From: Streptococcus suis
GTDB lineage: Bacteria > Bacillota > Bacilli > Lactobacillales > Streptococcaceae
Reading direction: 5' to 3'
DNA: 64,000 nucleotides
Assembly (NCBI RefSeq): GCF_002960425.1
Contig: NZ_POIZ01000039.1
Coordinates: 1-64,000 of the forward strand
A model generated the notes under the pieces. That model did no database searches. It was not told where the DNA came from and saw nothing but the letters and a program-made list of their open reading frames with translations. A program made the position numbers and the translations under genes. Positions 7,679-16,991 of the stretch are shown here, piece after piece; within the stretch, counting starts at the first letter, position 1; each line of letters opens with the position of its first letter.

Positions 7679-9469
7679 TTATTTTCCGCGCCAAATACGT
7701 GTATCTAGCAAACCACAGTAGGCATCAACAGGCGATACTCCTGTAAAGGCTGACTCTCCTGCTAGTTTAGCAACCAAGGCTTCTAAAGTGACAGGCAAGC
7801 CATCGTAGGCATTGATATAGGTTGCAACCTGTGGCATATCTGCAAGTGCAAATGGGTGCTGAACTGAAACAACAATGGTTGGAATTTCGTGAACATAGAA
7901 AGGCTGGTCTGGTGTTCCCTTGGCAGCTGGCCAAATAATCCGCTGAGTTGTTCCTCCTGAGTTGACATCGACTAAATTGATAATCAAATCATAGTTATCT
8001 GTGATTTCGGCAATTGGACGCTTGGAAGCATAGACATTTGCAATCGCTGCTGGTCTTTCTTCTTCTGGCAATTTGGCAATCCGTGCTTCTGTGTTTTCCC
8101 AGATGGATACTTGGTGTCCCCGAGCTTCTAATAGTTCTTTCAGCGTATCGGCTGCTCTCTTCTTGCCAGCATTGATCACGGCGCCAAAACCACCCTTATA
8201 GCCATCTACTTCTACCAACAAAATCCGTTTGTAGCGTTCTGGATTGACTGGGAAAATTCCTTCTTGTTTGGCTTTTATCAAGGTAATCGCCTTGTCAGCT
8301 ACTTCTTTTGCAAGCTGTTTCGCCTCATCTCTACCAATCAAAGCCAGTGCTTCTTCTTTTGGTAACATGATTTCCTGACGACGACCTTCAAACAAGTGAA
8401 GACCAAGTTTAGCTTTCAAGCCCAAGGTACGACGAAGAGCATCATGGAGGCGTTCCTCAGAAAGCAGACCATTTTCCAATCCTTCTTTCATCCATTGCAA
8501 ATCTTCTTCTGGATCGTTGAAGAAAAGGAAAAGATCACAACCTGCTTCAATAGCTGTAGGCAATAGCTCACGACGGGACATAGAAGCAGTCATACCGATC
8601 ATGTGACTGGCATCCGTGACGATGGCTCCATTGTAGCCTAACTCTCCACGAAGCAATTCATCCAAGAGGGTTTTATTCAGCGAAGCTGGTAACATGTCAT
8701 CCAATTCACGTTCTGGGTGCATTTCTTTCTCAACATTTGGCAAATGAATATGTCCAGCCATGATACCTGGAAGACCTGCGTCAGCCATTTCACCGTAAAT
8801 CCGTCCAAATGTTTCCATCCATTCAGACTTGGTCATGGGATTCGAAGCAAAAGAGAGATGATGGTCACGTTCATCAATACCATCGCCTGGGAAATGCTTA
8901 GCAAACGGCACAATGCCATGCTCCATAATGCCACGCATGTATTCTTTGGATAATTCAATGACTTGGTCTACATTAGCTCCCCAAGTTCGGTTTGCAATGA
9001 TTGGATTGCGCCAATTACGGCTTAGGTCCATAATCGGTGCAAAGGAGGCATTGCAGCCTACCGCAGCTGCTTCAAGTCCTGCAACTTTCCCCATTTCATA
9101 AGCATAGCGAGGTTCGGCTGTCGCAGCAATCTTGATTTCATCCCCAATTTTCGTTCCGTCCGTAACAGCGCCATTCCCACCAGATTCGGTATTGGCTGCA
9201 ATCAAGAGAGGAATTTTAGACTTGGTCTGCAAAATATAGTTTTGCTCCCAAATATCTGCAGCAGGTCCAGGATTGTAACGAACAGCAGCAATCTTATAAT
9301 CATTTAATACTCCAGTCAGATATTCTTCCGTCCGCTGGCTACCCATGTTGACAAAGAGGTGACCGATTTTTTCATCCAAGGTCATCTGAGCAATGGTTTC
9401 TTCAATCCAAGAAATAGCCTCTTCATCAAGGCTGTAAGGTTTCTTCCGTAAATCTACTAAATGTGTCAT
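7679..9469 (-). CDS. Glycoside hydrolase family 3, NagZ-like beta-N-acetylhexosaminidase (copy 2)
   Basis: A 596-residue cytosolic GH3 enzyme paralogous to the downstream gene. Key residues are KHFPGDG (191-197), the dyad D202-H-H204, and the nucleophile D286 in VTDASHM. All catalytic positions expected of the NagZ-type subfamily are kept in both copies, so neither is decayed. They differ at the loops around residues 40-75 and 105-120, which in this fold shape the substrate entrance, so different specificities are likely (inference). The ATG at 9469 is chosen; an in-frame TTG at 9481 lies inside the SD sequence TTGGAGG and is not used. Position in the operon with glucuronate catabolism genes and beta-glucuronidase suggests joint breakdown of amino-sugar/uronic-acid glycans. 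Confidence 0.87.
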   Translation of the reverse strand: MTHLVDLRKKPYSLDEEAISWIEETIAQMTLDEKIGHLFVNMGSQRTEEYLTGVLNDYKIAAVRYNPGPAADIWEQNYILQTKSKIPLLIAANTESGGNGAVTDGTKIGDEIKIAATAEPRYAYEMGKVAGLEAAAVGCNASFAPIMDLSRNWRNPIIANRTWGANVDQVIELSKEYMRGIMEHGIVPFAKHFPGDGIDERDHHLSFASNPMTKSEWMETFGRIYGEMADAGLPGIMAGHIHLPNVEKEMHPERELDDMLPASLNKTLLDELLRGELGYNGAIVTDASHMIGMTASMSRRELLPTAIEAGCDLFLFFNDPEEDLQWMKEGLENGLLSEERLHDALRRTLGLKAKLGLHLFEGRRQEIMLPKEEALALIGRDEAKQLAKEVADKAITLIKAKQEGIFPVNPERYKRILLVEVDGYKGGFGAVINAGKKRAADTLKELLEARGHQVSIWENTEARIAKLPEEERPAAIANVYASKRPIAEITDNYDLIINLVDVNSGGTTQRIIWPAAKGTPDQPFYVHEIPTIVVSVQHPFALADMPQVATYINAYDGLPVTLEALVAKLAGESAFTGVSPVDAYCGLLDTRIWRGK

Positions 9470-9515
9470 GTTTGCCTCCAAAAAAGCTAGAGGGCATAGC
9501 GCCTCTAGCCCTTCT

Positions 9516-10316
9516 CTAGTCGTCTAAATTATTCCAAAATGCCTGTATCAATTCTGTTTCTTTCTCACCTGTGAATGCTTGATGAGCAAATTCATCTGCA
9601 ATCGTTTCTGTCAAATCTGCCCAAGATTGCATCTCTCGTCCTACTAAAATAGGATAGAAATGGACACCGTTCAATTCCGCCGCCTTCAAATCACCAGGCG
9701 AGTCACCAATCATCATAATCTTATCAGGACAATACCCTTCCTCTATTAACAGTTTGATGACATCTTCTTTCTTGCCACGGTCTTGACAGTACAATTCTGT
9801 AACAAAGTCCATCAACCCCTGGTCTGTCCACTCTTCTTCTACTGCTTCTTTATTAGCAGAAGAAACCACGTAGACTTTTCCTAACTGGCTCAATTTTTCC
9901 AAGCCCTTGTGAACGCCGATGAAGGCTAAAACAGGACCACTATACTTCTTAATGGCTTGATTGACTTGATTGGACCATTTTAAGGCTAATTCCAAGTCTT
10001 TTGATGGTTGCTCCTCTATCAACTTTTCTAGAGAAGCATTTGACAAAGAATCTGTTGTAGCAACCCAATTTTTCAAGTTATCTATACCAGTCACACCTGC
10101 AAATTCTAGACCTTTAACCAAGCCTACAAAGCGGTTAATGCCACGTTCTCGTGAGTAGAGATTGACTCGATTCCATTCAGCTAAAAACGGTTCTTTATCT
10201 TCAACACCAAAAACTTCCGCAGCTAAGGGGCCGAAAAAAAGTTTATGTTTGTAGGTCATGGTGTCCATGGCACAGCCATCAGAGTCCACACAAAATACGT
10301 AATCCGTTTTCATCAT
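9516..10316 (-). CDS. HAD-superfamily phosphatase of the uronate locus
   Basis: A 266-residue HAD hydrolase. Motif I is D11-S-D13-G in CVDSDGCAMDTM, motif II is the Ser of VVSSANKE, the motif III Lys lies near GKKEDVIKLL, and motif IV is GDSPGDLKAA. A large helical cap (about 25-120) is inserted between motifs I and II, so it is subfamily I, typical of small phosphorylated metabolites. The substrate is unknown; a sugar phosphate linked to uronate or amino-sugar breakdown is plausible. The ATG at 10316 overlaps the stop of the SDR gene (TGATG); the following ATG at 10313 is an alternative, and AGGAG lies seven bases before. The codon before, TTG at 10319, is unlikely to start translation. Confidence 0.8.
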   Translation of the reverse strand: MMKTDYVFCVDSDGCAMDTMTYKHKLFFGPLAAEVFGVEDKEPFLAEWNRVNLYSRERGINRFVGLVKGLEFAGVTGIDNLKNWVATTDSLSNASLEKLIEEQPSKDLELALKWSNQVNQAIKKYSGPVLAFIGVHKGLEKLSQLGKVYVVSSANKEAVEEEWTDQGLMDFVTELYCQDRGKKEDVIKLLIEEGYCPDKIMMIGDSPGDLKAAELNGVHFYPILVGREMQSWADLTETIADEFAHQAFTGEKETELIQAFWNNLDD

Positions 10317-11155
10317 CAAACTCCTGAATAGGCTGAGAAGCCACCGTCAATCGGTAAAACAACACCGTTGACAAAACTTGCCAAATTCTCGTCTGCCAAG
10401 AAGAAGACTCCGCCGACCAGCTCTTCGGCTTCACCAAACCGTCCCATTGGTGTATTGGTCAAAATCTTGTTGGCACGTGCGGTCGGTTGACCTGACTCGT
10501 CAAATAGCAAACCACGGTTTTGGTTGGTAACCAAGAATCCAGGCGCAATCGCATTACAACGGATGCCAACTTTTGAAAAATGGACTGCTAACCATTGGGT
10601 AAAATTACTAATAGCAGCCTTGGCACCTGAATAGGCTGGAATTTTTGTCAAAGGAGTAAAGGCATTCATGCTGGAAATATTGATAATATTGGCACCTGGA
10701 CGACCGATCATATCCTGTGCAAAGACCTGTGTTGGCAATAAGGTTCCAAGATAATTCAAATTGAATACAAAGTTGATACCTGCCTCATCCAAGTCGAAGA
10801 AAGTCTTGGTCTCAGCTGGCAGACCAATCTCATGGAATTCATTGTCCGTTGTTGCTTTGGGATTATTGCCTCCAGCACCATTGATTAAAATATCTACAGG
10901 GCCAAAATCTGCTAGGACTTGCTGGCGAACTTCTTCCAAATTTTCCTTAGAAAGAACGTTAGATTTGTAAGCTTTTGCAACACCACCTACTGCTTCAATC
11001 TCATCAACGAATACCTGAGCCGCAGCTTCATTTAAGTCCAAAAGCGCAACCTTTGCGCCTGCCTTAGCAAATTCTTTTGCCAAATAGCCACAGAGAACGC
11101 CTCCTGCACCTGTAATAACAACAACCTTATCCTTAAACTCAATAACACGTGACAT
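10316..11155 (-). CDS. uxuB: SDR-family D-mannonate oxidoreductase (fructuronate reductase)
   Basis: A 279-residue short-chain dehydrogenase that should reduce D-fructuronate to D-mannonate with NADH. The Rossmann motif is VVVITGAGGVLCGYLA (about 12-27), followed by DINLINGAGGNNP (NAG-type motif) and the catalytic S-Y-K in NISSMNAF...YSGAKAA. The C-terminus carries GGFSAYSGV. Substrate is assigned from context: it sits between uxuA and the HAD gene in the glucuronate operon, and SDR-type enzymes replace the classical UxuB (a polyol dehydrogenase) in many Firmicutes. A longer open frame to 11383 overlaps uxuA; the ATG at 11155 with AAGGAG upstream is the credible start. Confidence 0.85.
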   Translation of the reverse strand: MSRVIEFKDKVVVITGAGGVLCGYLAKEFAKAGAKVALLDLNEAAAQVFVDEIEAVGGVAKAYKSNVLSKENLEEVRQQVLADFGPVDILINGAGGNNPKATTDNEFHEIGLPAETKTFFDLDEAGINFVFNLNYLGTLLPTQVFAQDMIGRPGANIINISSMNAFTPLTKIPAYSGAKAAISNFTQWLAVHFSKVGIRCNAIAPGFLVTNQNRGLLFDESGQPTARANKILTNTPMGRFGEAEELVGGVFFLADENLASFVNGVVLPIDGGFSAYSGV

Positions 11156-11156
11156 A

Positions 11157-12257
11157 TTAGCTCTCCTTATTTCCAACTGTTTTGACTGTAATTCCAAAAT
11201 CTGGTGTCTTACCCGCTGCTCGCATATTGGCTTCATATAGACCGTTAAAGTAGGTTGCGCCAAGTGCACGATCATACAGACCATAACCAGGTGTCTTCGT
11301 CTGATCTCCCCAGATACGGCGGCCGTGGTCTGGACGTAAGGCTCCAGCCCAGTCATAGTCCACCAATAATTTAACAACAGCATTCATATCAATGTCACCA
11401 GCCTGTGACAGATGTGCTGTTTCTTGGAAGCCCCAAGCACCTGCCGTCACATTGCGCGTATGCATAAAATTGATGCGATTGCGTTTGAGAGCATATTCCG
11501 TCATGGCAAGGACATCATTTTTCGGATCAGAAGCATAGGATCCGACACACATGGTAATTCCATTGTGTTCTGAATCATAGAGATTCAAAAATCGTTCAAC
11601 GGCTTCTTGACCAGTAATAATACGTGGCAATCCAAAAATTCCATACGGAGGGTCATCAGGGTGAATGGCCATTTTGACTCCAGCTTCCTCAGCCGTTGGT
11701 AGAATCGCTTTGATAAAATACTCCAAATTCGCCCATAAATCTTCTTCAGAGATATTCTGACGATAATTTTCAATAATCGCCTTCATTTCTTCCTTGGAGT
11801 AGGACGAATCCCAACCCGGTAAGTTCAAATCATCCGCCACAGGATCAACACCTGCCAAATCAGATTTAAGGAAAGCTAAAGAAGTTGAACCATCTGGAAG
11901 TGGGTGGTGCAAGTCTGAACGGGTCCAGTCAAACACAGGCATGAAATTATAGCATACAACTGGAATACCTGCAGCCCCGACATTACGGATGGATGTTTTA
12001 TAGTTTTCGATTAAGGCATCACGATTTGGCTTCCCTTGTTTGATGTCTTCATGGACAGGAATGGATTCAATAACAGTAATTTCAAGTCCTGCCTCTTCGA
12101 CCATTTTTTTCAGTTCTAGAATGTTTTCTAGTGGCCAAGCTTGACCAACTGGCACATCATAGACAGCTGTTACGATTCCCTGCATACCAGGGATTGCTTT
12201 AATCTCTTCCAGTGTCACAGGATCTTTTTTCCCGTACCATCGAAATGACATTTTCAT
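11157..12257 (-). CDS. uxuA: Mannonate dehydratase
   Basis: A 366-residue mannonate dehydratase that removes water from D-mannonate to give 2-keto-3-deoxy-D-gluconate (KDG). The TIM-barrel family is recognised by the N-terminal MKMSFRWYGKKDPVTLEEI, the metal-site segment MAIHPDDPPYGIFGLPRI, and the later MHTRNV and LRPDHGRRIWGD blocks, where the conserved His, Cys and Asp residues of the metal site lie. Length is usual. The ATG at 12257 is preceded by AAGGAG. It lies between uxaC (14 bases upstream) and the SDR reductase, so substrate and product are handled by adjacent genes. Confidence 0.95.
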   Translation of the reverse strand: MKMSFRWYGKKDPVTLEEIKAIPGMQGIVTAVYDVPVGQAWPLENILELKKMVEEAGLEITVIESIPVHEDIKQGKPNRDALIENYKTSIRNVGAAGIPVVCYNFMPVFDWTRSDLHHPLPDGSTSLAFLKSDLAGVDPVADDLNLPGWDSSYSKEEMKAIIENYRQNISEEDLWANLEYFIKAILPTAEEAGVKMAIHPDDPPYGIFGLPRIITGQEAVERFLNLYDSEHNGITMCVGSYASDPKNDVLAMTEYALKRNRINFMHTRNVTAGAWGFQETAHLSQAGDIDMNAVVKLLVDYDWAGALRPDHGRRIWGDQTKTPGYGLYDRALGATYFNGLYEANMRAAGKTPDFGITVKTVGNKES

Positions 12258-12270
12258 GATTTACTCTCCT

Positions 12271-13671
12271 TTATTGTTCAAAAAATTCTTTGGCATTGTA
12301 ATAGGATATGGCTTCTACAAACTGGCCTAAACGATTGTAATCTTCTGGCACTTCCTCATCAACTATCCATTGACCAACATAGGTCGCTAAAATGCGTCTG
12401 AAATAATCATGCCGTTGATAAGATAAAAAGCTACGCGAATCTGTCAACATACCAACGAAATTGGCAAGCATGCCCTGTTCTGCATAAGCATTCATCTGGT
12501 CAATCATGCCCAACTTGGTATCATTGAACCACCAACCAGCACCAAATTGTAGCTGACTACGGCGCCCTTCCTCATTGGACTGGAAATTCGCCAAAGTATT
12601 GGCCAGAGCAATGTTGTAACTTGGATTGAGATTGTACCAAATCATTTTTGGAAGGGCATTTTCCTTGACCAAGTTATCTAACAAACGATTCAAATTCACA
12701 GTCAGACATGTCTGGTCTCCAATCGAATCCACACCTACATCTGCTCCAAGTTTTTCAAACAGTCCGGTATGGTTGTTCCGTAAGGCACCAAAGTGAACTT
12801 GTGTCACAAAGCCATGTTTCTTGTACAATCGGCACAATTCTCTAAAGATAGCAGTCTGCCATTTATTGATACTGGATTGACCAGCTTCTTTACCTGTAAG
12901 TCGTGCTAGTAAAATTTCATCCAACTCTTCAAGGCTTGCTTCTTCATATGAAATAGCCGTAAAACTAATGTCACTTGCTCGGCAACCGTGTTGAGCAAAA
13001 TAGGAAACACGCTGACCTAGTGCCTCTACAAAACTTGCAAAGTCTCTTACTGCTACCCCTGTTACTTCCTCCAAGCGTTTCATAAATGGAGTGAAATTTC
13101 GATGCTCGATAAAGGCTTCATCTGGGCGGAAAGTCGGTGCCACTACAGTATCTATGGTCGAGTCCTCAGCCAAGCGCTTATGCCATTCTAGTGTATCTAA
13201 TGGATGGTCAGTAGTCCCAATAAAGGTCACCCTAGCATCCGCAATCAGCTTACGTGGACTAACTTGATGTTCTTGCAAATAAGCATTGAGCTGATGGTAG
13301 AGTCGCTCTGCATTTTCTGCGGTCAACAATTCTTCAACATCGAAAACCTGTCGCAATTCCAAATGACTCCAATGATAGAGAGGATTTCCGAAAGCCCGTT
13401 CCAAGGTTCTTGCCCAGGCTTTAAACTTATCTAGTTTACTTGCTGAACCTGTAATTTCTTCTTCTGGGATACCATTTGCCCGCATCAAGCGCCACTTATA
13501 ATGGTCACCCCCCAGCCACAGATCAACAATATCTTCATAAACCTTATCTTCAAAAATTTCCTTCGGATCAAGATGGCAATGGAAATCATAGACAGGAAGC
13601 TCTGCTATTTTCCCGTAAAGCTCCTTAGCAGGCTCATTTTTTAGCATAAAATTTTTGTCATTAAAACTCAT
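12271..13671 (-). CDS. uxaC: Glucuronate isomerase
   Basis: A 466-residue uronate isomerase that converts D-glucuronate to D-fructuronate (and galacturonate to tagaturonate). It belongs to the amidohydrolase-like superfamily; the N-terminal YDFHCHLDP (about 25-33) gives the metal ligands, and WKRMRANGI-like, HFGALRNN and [11 protein letters not shown] blocks follow. The ATG at 13671 is chosen because GGAGGG lies seven bases upstream and overlaps the end of kdgA; the longer frame to 13707 adds only non-homologous residues. It is the second gene of the lower uronate operon and feeds fructuronate to the SDR reductase encoded two genes downstream. Confidence 0.95.
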   Translation of the reverse strand: MSFNDKNFMLKNEPAKELYGKIAELPVYDFHCHLDPKEIFEDKVYEDIVDLWLGGDHYKWRLMRANGIPEEEITGSASKLDKFKAWARTLERAFGNPLYHWSHLELRQVFDVEELLTAENAERLYHQLNAYLQEHQVSPRKLIADARVTFIGTTDHPLDTLEWHKRLAEDSTIDTVVAPTFRPDEAFIEHRNFTPFMKRLEEVTGVAVRDFASFVEALGQRVSYFAQHGCRASDISFTAISYEEASLEELDEILLARLTGKEAGQSSINKWQTAIFRELCRLYKKHGFVTQVHFGALRNNHTGLFEKLGADVGVDSIGDQTCLTVNLNRLLDNLVKENALPKMIWYNLNPSYNIALANTLANFQSNEEGRRSQLQFGAGWWFNDTKLGMIDQMNAYAEQGMLANFVGMLTDSRSFLSYQRHDYFRRILATYVGQWIVDEEVPEDYNRLGQFVEAISYYNAKEFFEQ

Positions 13672-13672
13672 T

Positions 13673-14293
13673 TCATCCCTCCAAAGCTGCAACAAAACTG
13701 CGAGCAATCGTCGTTACACTTTCATAGCCTTCAGCCTGTACTCGACTTGCCAAAGCCGAACCGACTCCAACAGCACAAGCACCGGCTTTTTTCCAATCTG
13801 CAACATTATCAACTGATACGCCACCTGAAGGCATCAAATCCACTTGAGGCACCGGGCCGTGAATATCCTTGATAAATCCAGGCCCCAACACGCCACCAGG
13901 GAAAAGCTTGATAATAGGACATCCCGCTTGACTGGCTGTGACAATCTCTGTTGCAGTTGCACAGCCTGGGAAATAGAGCACCTCAGCCTCTTGTGCCAAG
14001 TCTTGAATTTCCCTATCAAAATGGGGACTAACCAGGAAACTAGCACCAGCATCAATGGCCTCTTGTGCGAGAGATACATTCATTACAGTTCCTGCACCAA
14101 TGACTACGGAAGAATCGTCTGAGAACTCTTCCTGTAATTCTTTGATAACTGTCGCTGCATTTGGAGTCGAAAATGTAATCTCAATATTTCGAATACCTCC
14201 CAAAATCGCATGGCGAGCGATTTCTTTCGCATCGTTTTCATCTTTTCCGCGAATCACTGCAAAAAAATAATTTTCTTTTAATTGTCTTAACAT
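13673..14293 (-). CDS. kdgA: KDPG aldolase (2-keto-3-deoxy-6-phosphogluconate aldolase)
   Basis: A 206-residue class I aldolase that splits 2-keto-3-deoxy-6-phosphogluconate to pyruvate and glyceraldehyde-3-phosphate, the last step of the pathway. The Schiff-base lysine is K129 in IIKLFPGG; the acid/base Glu is E39 in IEIT; R15 (AVIRG) and the GAGTV motif (67-71) match the Eda/KdgA family. The start is ATG 14293; the in-frame TTG at 14305 lies within the SD TTGGAGG. It is the first gene of the lower operon, directly behind the regulated promoter at 14333-14361, and works with kdgK of the upper operon. Confidence 0.94.
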   Translation of the reverse strand: MLRQLKENYFFAVIRGKDENDAKEIARHAILGGIRNIEITFSTPNAATVIKELQEEFSDDSSVVIGAGTVMNVSLAQEAIDAGASFLVSPHFDREIQDLAQEAEVLYFPGCATATEIVTASQAGCPIIKLFPGGVLGPGFIKDIHGPVPQVDLMPSGGVSVDNVADWKKAGACAVGVGSALASRVQAEGYESVTTIARSFVAALEG

Positions 14294-14307
14294 CTTGACC
14301 TCCAATT

Positions 14308-14361
14308 AGAAAGCGTTGTCATTTATAGATATAGTATATAATTCATCAGATGATTTGTCAA
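14308..14361 (-). promoter_or_regulatory. Promoter of the kdgA-to-GH3 operon with GntR operator and cre site
   Basis: Minus-strand TTGACA (14356-14361), 17-bp spacer and TATACT (14333-14338). The spacer holds the palindrome ATTCATCAGATGATT (14341-14355), almost identical to that of the GPH transporter promoter, so it is the likely operator of the GntR protein encoded next door. AGAAAGCGTTGTCA (14308-14321) matches the cre consensus WGWAARCGYTWWMA at 13 of 14 positions and lies just past the expected start point, where CcpA would block transcription. Confidence 0.87.
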
Positions 14362-14370
14362 GGAAAATGC

Positions 14371-14397
14371 AAAAAATACCCAGAAAATTATTCTGGG
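14371..14397 (-). terminator. Terminator after the GntR regulator gene
   Basis: CCCAGAA/TTCTGGG stem (14379-14385 with 14391-14397) followed on the minus strand by a run of Ts at 14371-14376. It separates the upper operon from the kdgA promoter, so the two units are independently initiated. Confidence 0.8.
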
Positions 14398-14414
14398 CAG
14401 TATATTTTTTATTT

Positions 14415-15131
14415 CTATTTATGATCATTGAGACCATGCATGGTCATATCTTTATCGAACCATTCACTTAACACAACCTGTCTTACTGCTATAATATGTG
14501 CTAGCATGCTATCATAGGCCGCAACAGGATGGCGTTGTTTGATAGCCATTAAGATATTCCTATGGGCCTGTAAACTATCCGATTTCATCTGACGATTTGA
14601 ATAATTTTCATTGATCAGATGAATAGATTGATTAATGACAGGCATGAGACTTGTCATAGCCAGATTCCCACTCATCTCAGCTAACATACAGTGGAATTGT
14701 ACATCCAATTCCAGATGTTTCGAATCTCCAGCAGCTACCGCATCTTCAATAGCTACGACAATGTCTTCCAACCTTGCAATATCTTCATCCGAGGCAAACT
14801 GTGCAACACGCTCCGCAATTCTCGGTTCAAGCAAATACCGCACTTCAAACAAATCTGTCGTCAACTTCACACGGTCTCTGACCAAAGAAAAACCTAAAGG
14901 ATCCTCAGATACTCCTTTTTTGGAACTAATGTAAGTTCCTGACCCTTGGCGTACCTCCAGAATATTTCGAGTAGCCAAACTCCGAACAGCTTCACGAACA
15001 GTCGAACGGCCAACCGCTAAATCTTGGGCCAATTCATACTCATTTGGGAGCTTGTCTCCAACTTCATATCCTCTTTCCAAAATCAATTCCAATAAGCGTT
15101 CTGATGCTTTTTCTACCAAGGGTTTCGCCAT
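14415..15131 (-). CDS. GntR-family (FadR/FCD) regulator of uronate genes
   Basis: A 238-residue transcription factor. The N-terminal winged helix has AQDLAVGRSTVREAVRSL (about 35-52) with the family's VGRSTVREA core and VRQGSGTYI wing. The C-terminal all-helical FCD domain (about 90-225) shows the Asp and His metal or ligand positions in LDVQFHCML, QAHRNIL and LAHIIAVRQ. FCD regulators such as UxuR or KdgR usually bind a sugar acid. It is the last gene of the GPH transporter-kdgK-glucuronidase unit and lies next to two promoters bearing the same palindrome, so it most likely represses both units until a pathway intermediate is present. Symbol withheld because names differ between species. Confidence 0.88.
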   Translation of the reverse strand: MAKPLVEKASERLLELILERGYEVGDKLPNEYELAQDLAVGRSTVREAVRSLATRNILEVRQGSGTYISSKKGVSEDPLGFSLVRDRVKLTTDLFEVRYLLEPRIAERVAQFASDEDIARLEDIVVAIEDAVAAGDSKHLELDVQFHCMLAEMSGNLAMTSLMPVINQSIHLINENYSNRQMKSDSLQAHRNILMAIKQRHPVAAYDSMLAHIIAVRQVVLSEWFDKDMTMHGLNDHK

Positions 15132-15176
15132 GTGCTTGGTCCTCCATTACAACTTTCTATTTGCTACTATTATAGC

Positions 15177-16976
15177 TCATTTCCTCTTATAATGGTAGTT
15201 CGGAATGGCAGTCCAACGTTTCTTAATTTCTCTTACAATTTGCTTGGGTTGTCGATTTCTCGAGAACAATCCTTTGTGATTTCCTTGAATGCGAATGATA
15301 CCAACTGTAGTTTCAAAATCTGCAAAATTCCAGACTTGTTCACCCACTAAATTCGGAATAGAGTCAAAAACGCGATGGTTCATATCGTAGTAATCCACCT
15401 GAAATTCCTCAGTATAAGGAATATCCCACATCGAATGTAGGCCCGGCAAGGTGTCTGCACCATATTCTGTAATCAAAATCGGCTTGTCTGGATAAAGTCC
15501 TTGCCAGGTCTCTAATTCCTGTCTCAAGCCCTTCTCCGCCGTCTTCAAGTCACCATGAGCAACATACCAGCCATAGTAACGATTAAGGCAGATAACATCG
15601 ACCAAATCCATAACCTCATCCTTGTCAGGTGTGGCTGTCATAATATTGACCAAGGTTACAGGACGTTTAGAAGGATCTCTGTCCCTCATGCGCTGAATCA
15701 GAGGTTCAAAGTATGCACGCGCACCTTTTTCATGCCCTGCTGGCTCATTGGCGACGACCCACATCACTACGGATGGATGATTTTTGTCACGTGCTATCAA
15801 TTCATCAATCACCAGCTCATGAGCCTCCTTGGTTTGCATAACTTCCCAGGTGCTTTTTACTTCTTCAGATTCCCCAGTCAAATTCAAGGCAGCATTAAAT
15901 TGTTGGAACAAACCGACTGCAGGCACTTCATCAAGGACGACAATTCCCAAACGATCTGCCAAACGCATCATTTCCTCAGAATAGGGATAATGGGAGGTCC
16001 TAAAGGAATTAGCACCAATATCTTTCAGTAAATTCAAATCCATCAGATTGGCTGCTTCATTGAAACCACGACCATTAATAAAGGTATCTTCATGTTTACC
16101 AAATCCCTTGAAATAGAAAGGTTTTCCGTTGATGAAAAATTGCCCATTTTCAACTGCTACACTACGAATACCAAATTGTTCTGAGTAGGTATCGAGCAAG
16201 TTTTTTCCGTCAACTAATTCAACTTTAGCAGTATAGAGATAGGCATCCAAGACCTCCCAAAGGCGTGGATGTTCAATGACCATTTGTCCATTTTCAAGAA
16301 GACCTAGTTCCTGCCCCTCTTGATCTAAAATAGACATACGGATGGAATCGTACTGCCCAACTGTCTTCACATCAACATTCACTACCGCCTGAGTCAAATC
16401 TTGATTTAGCTCCGTCCGAATAACAATATCTTCAATCCTATTTCGGGGACGTTTATAGAGATGTACGGTTCTCTGAATACCAGCATAGTTGAAAAAGTCA
16501 AAATTTTCCTTGACTGTCTTCACAACTTGACCATTCTCATCCACTTCTTCGCTATAATTCCCTACTGGAAGGGTTGTGTAATTCAACTCATTATTGGCAC
16601 AGACTGTCAAACGGAATTGGTCAGCATCGTATAAGTTTGAGGGAATCAAGCATTCAAAAGGTGTGAAACCACCCTTGTGCTCCCCGATTAGCTGACCATC
16701 TGCATAGACTTTTGCCTGATGCGTCACCGAACCAAAACGCACAACCAACTCTTCATCAGCTGATACGACAGGAAGAGCCACCGTGAGTTCATACCAATTA
16801 TCACCGACAAAACGACGCTTTGCTTTATCGACAACAAGATCATTGAAAGAACTCGGTACAACCATTACTTCATCTGTATCTAACAGAGTATGAACATCAT
16901 TGTTCCCTTGCTTAAATTTCCATATTCCATTTAAGGAATAGACTGAGCGTGTTTTTGTTTGTATCGGATACAACAT
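15177..16976 (-). CDS. uidA: Beta-glucuronidase (GH2)
   Basis: A 599-residue family 2 glycoside hydrolase that releases D-glucuronate from beta-glucuronides. The sugar-binding domain (about 10-175), immunoglobulin-like domain (about 180-275) and catalytic barrel (275-599) are in the usual order. The acid/base is E411 in VVANEPAG and the nucleophile E504 in ITEYGAD. The glucuronide-specific N-x-K motif is present as N564-H-K566 in QGNHKGLF, which separates glucuronidases from beta-galactosidases. No signal peptide, so substrates must be imported. It lies 15 bases after kdgK and 45 bases before the GntR gene. Confidence 0.95.
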   Translation of the reverse strand: MLYPIQTKTRSVYSLNGIWKFKQGNNDVHTLLDTDEVMVVPSSFNDLVVDKAKRRFVGDNWYELTVALPVVSADEELVVRFGSVTHQAKVYADGQLIGEHKGGFTPFECLIPSNLYDADQFRLTVCANNELNYTTLPVGNYSEEVDENGQVVKTVKENFDFFNYAGIQRTVHLYKRPRNRIEDIVIRTELNQDLTQAVVNVDVKTVGQYDSIRMSILDQEGQELGLLENGQMVIEHPRLWEVLDAYLYTAKVELVDGKNLLDTYSEQFGIRSVAVENGQFFINGKPFYFKGFGKHEDTFINGRGFNEAANLMDLNLLKDIGANSFRTSHYPYSEEMMRLADRLGIVVLDEVPAVGLFQQFNAALNLTGESEEVKSTWEVMQTKEAHELVIDELIARDKNHPSVVMWVVANEPAGHEKGARAYFEPLIQRMRDRDPSKRPVTLVNIMTATPDKDEVMDLVDVICLNRYYGWYVAHGDLKTAEKGLRQELETWQGLYPDKPILITEYGADTLPGLHSMWDIPYTEEFQVDYYDMNHRVFDSIPNLVGEQVWNFADFETTVGIIRIQGNHKGLFSRNRQPKQIVREIKKRWTAIPNYHYKRK

Positions 16977-16991
16977 ACTTTTTCCTTCTTT

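Noticed and set aside
9470-9481. TTG start of GH3 copy 2 (and the similar TTG or GTG starts of kdgA, epuA and recJ)
   Set aside because: In each case the upstream in-frame codon lies inside the SD sequence of the next start codon, so ribosomes cannot use it.
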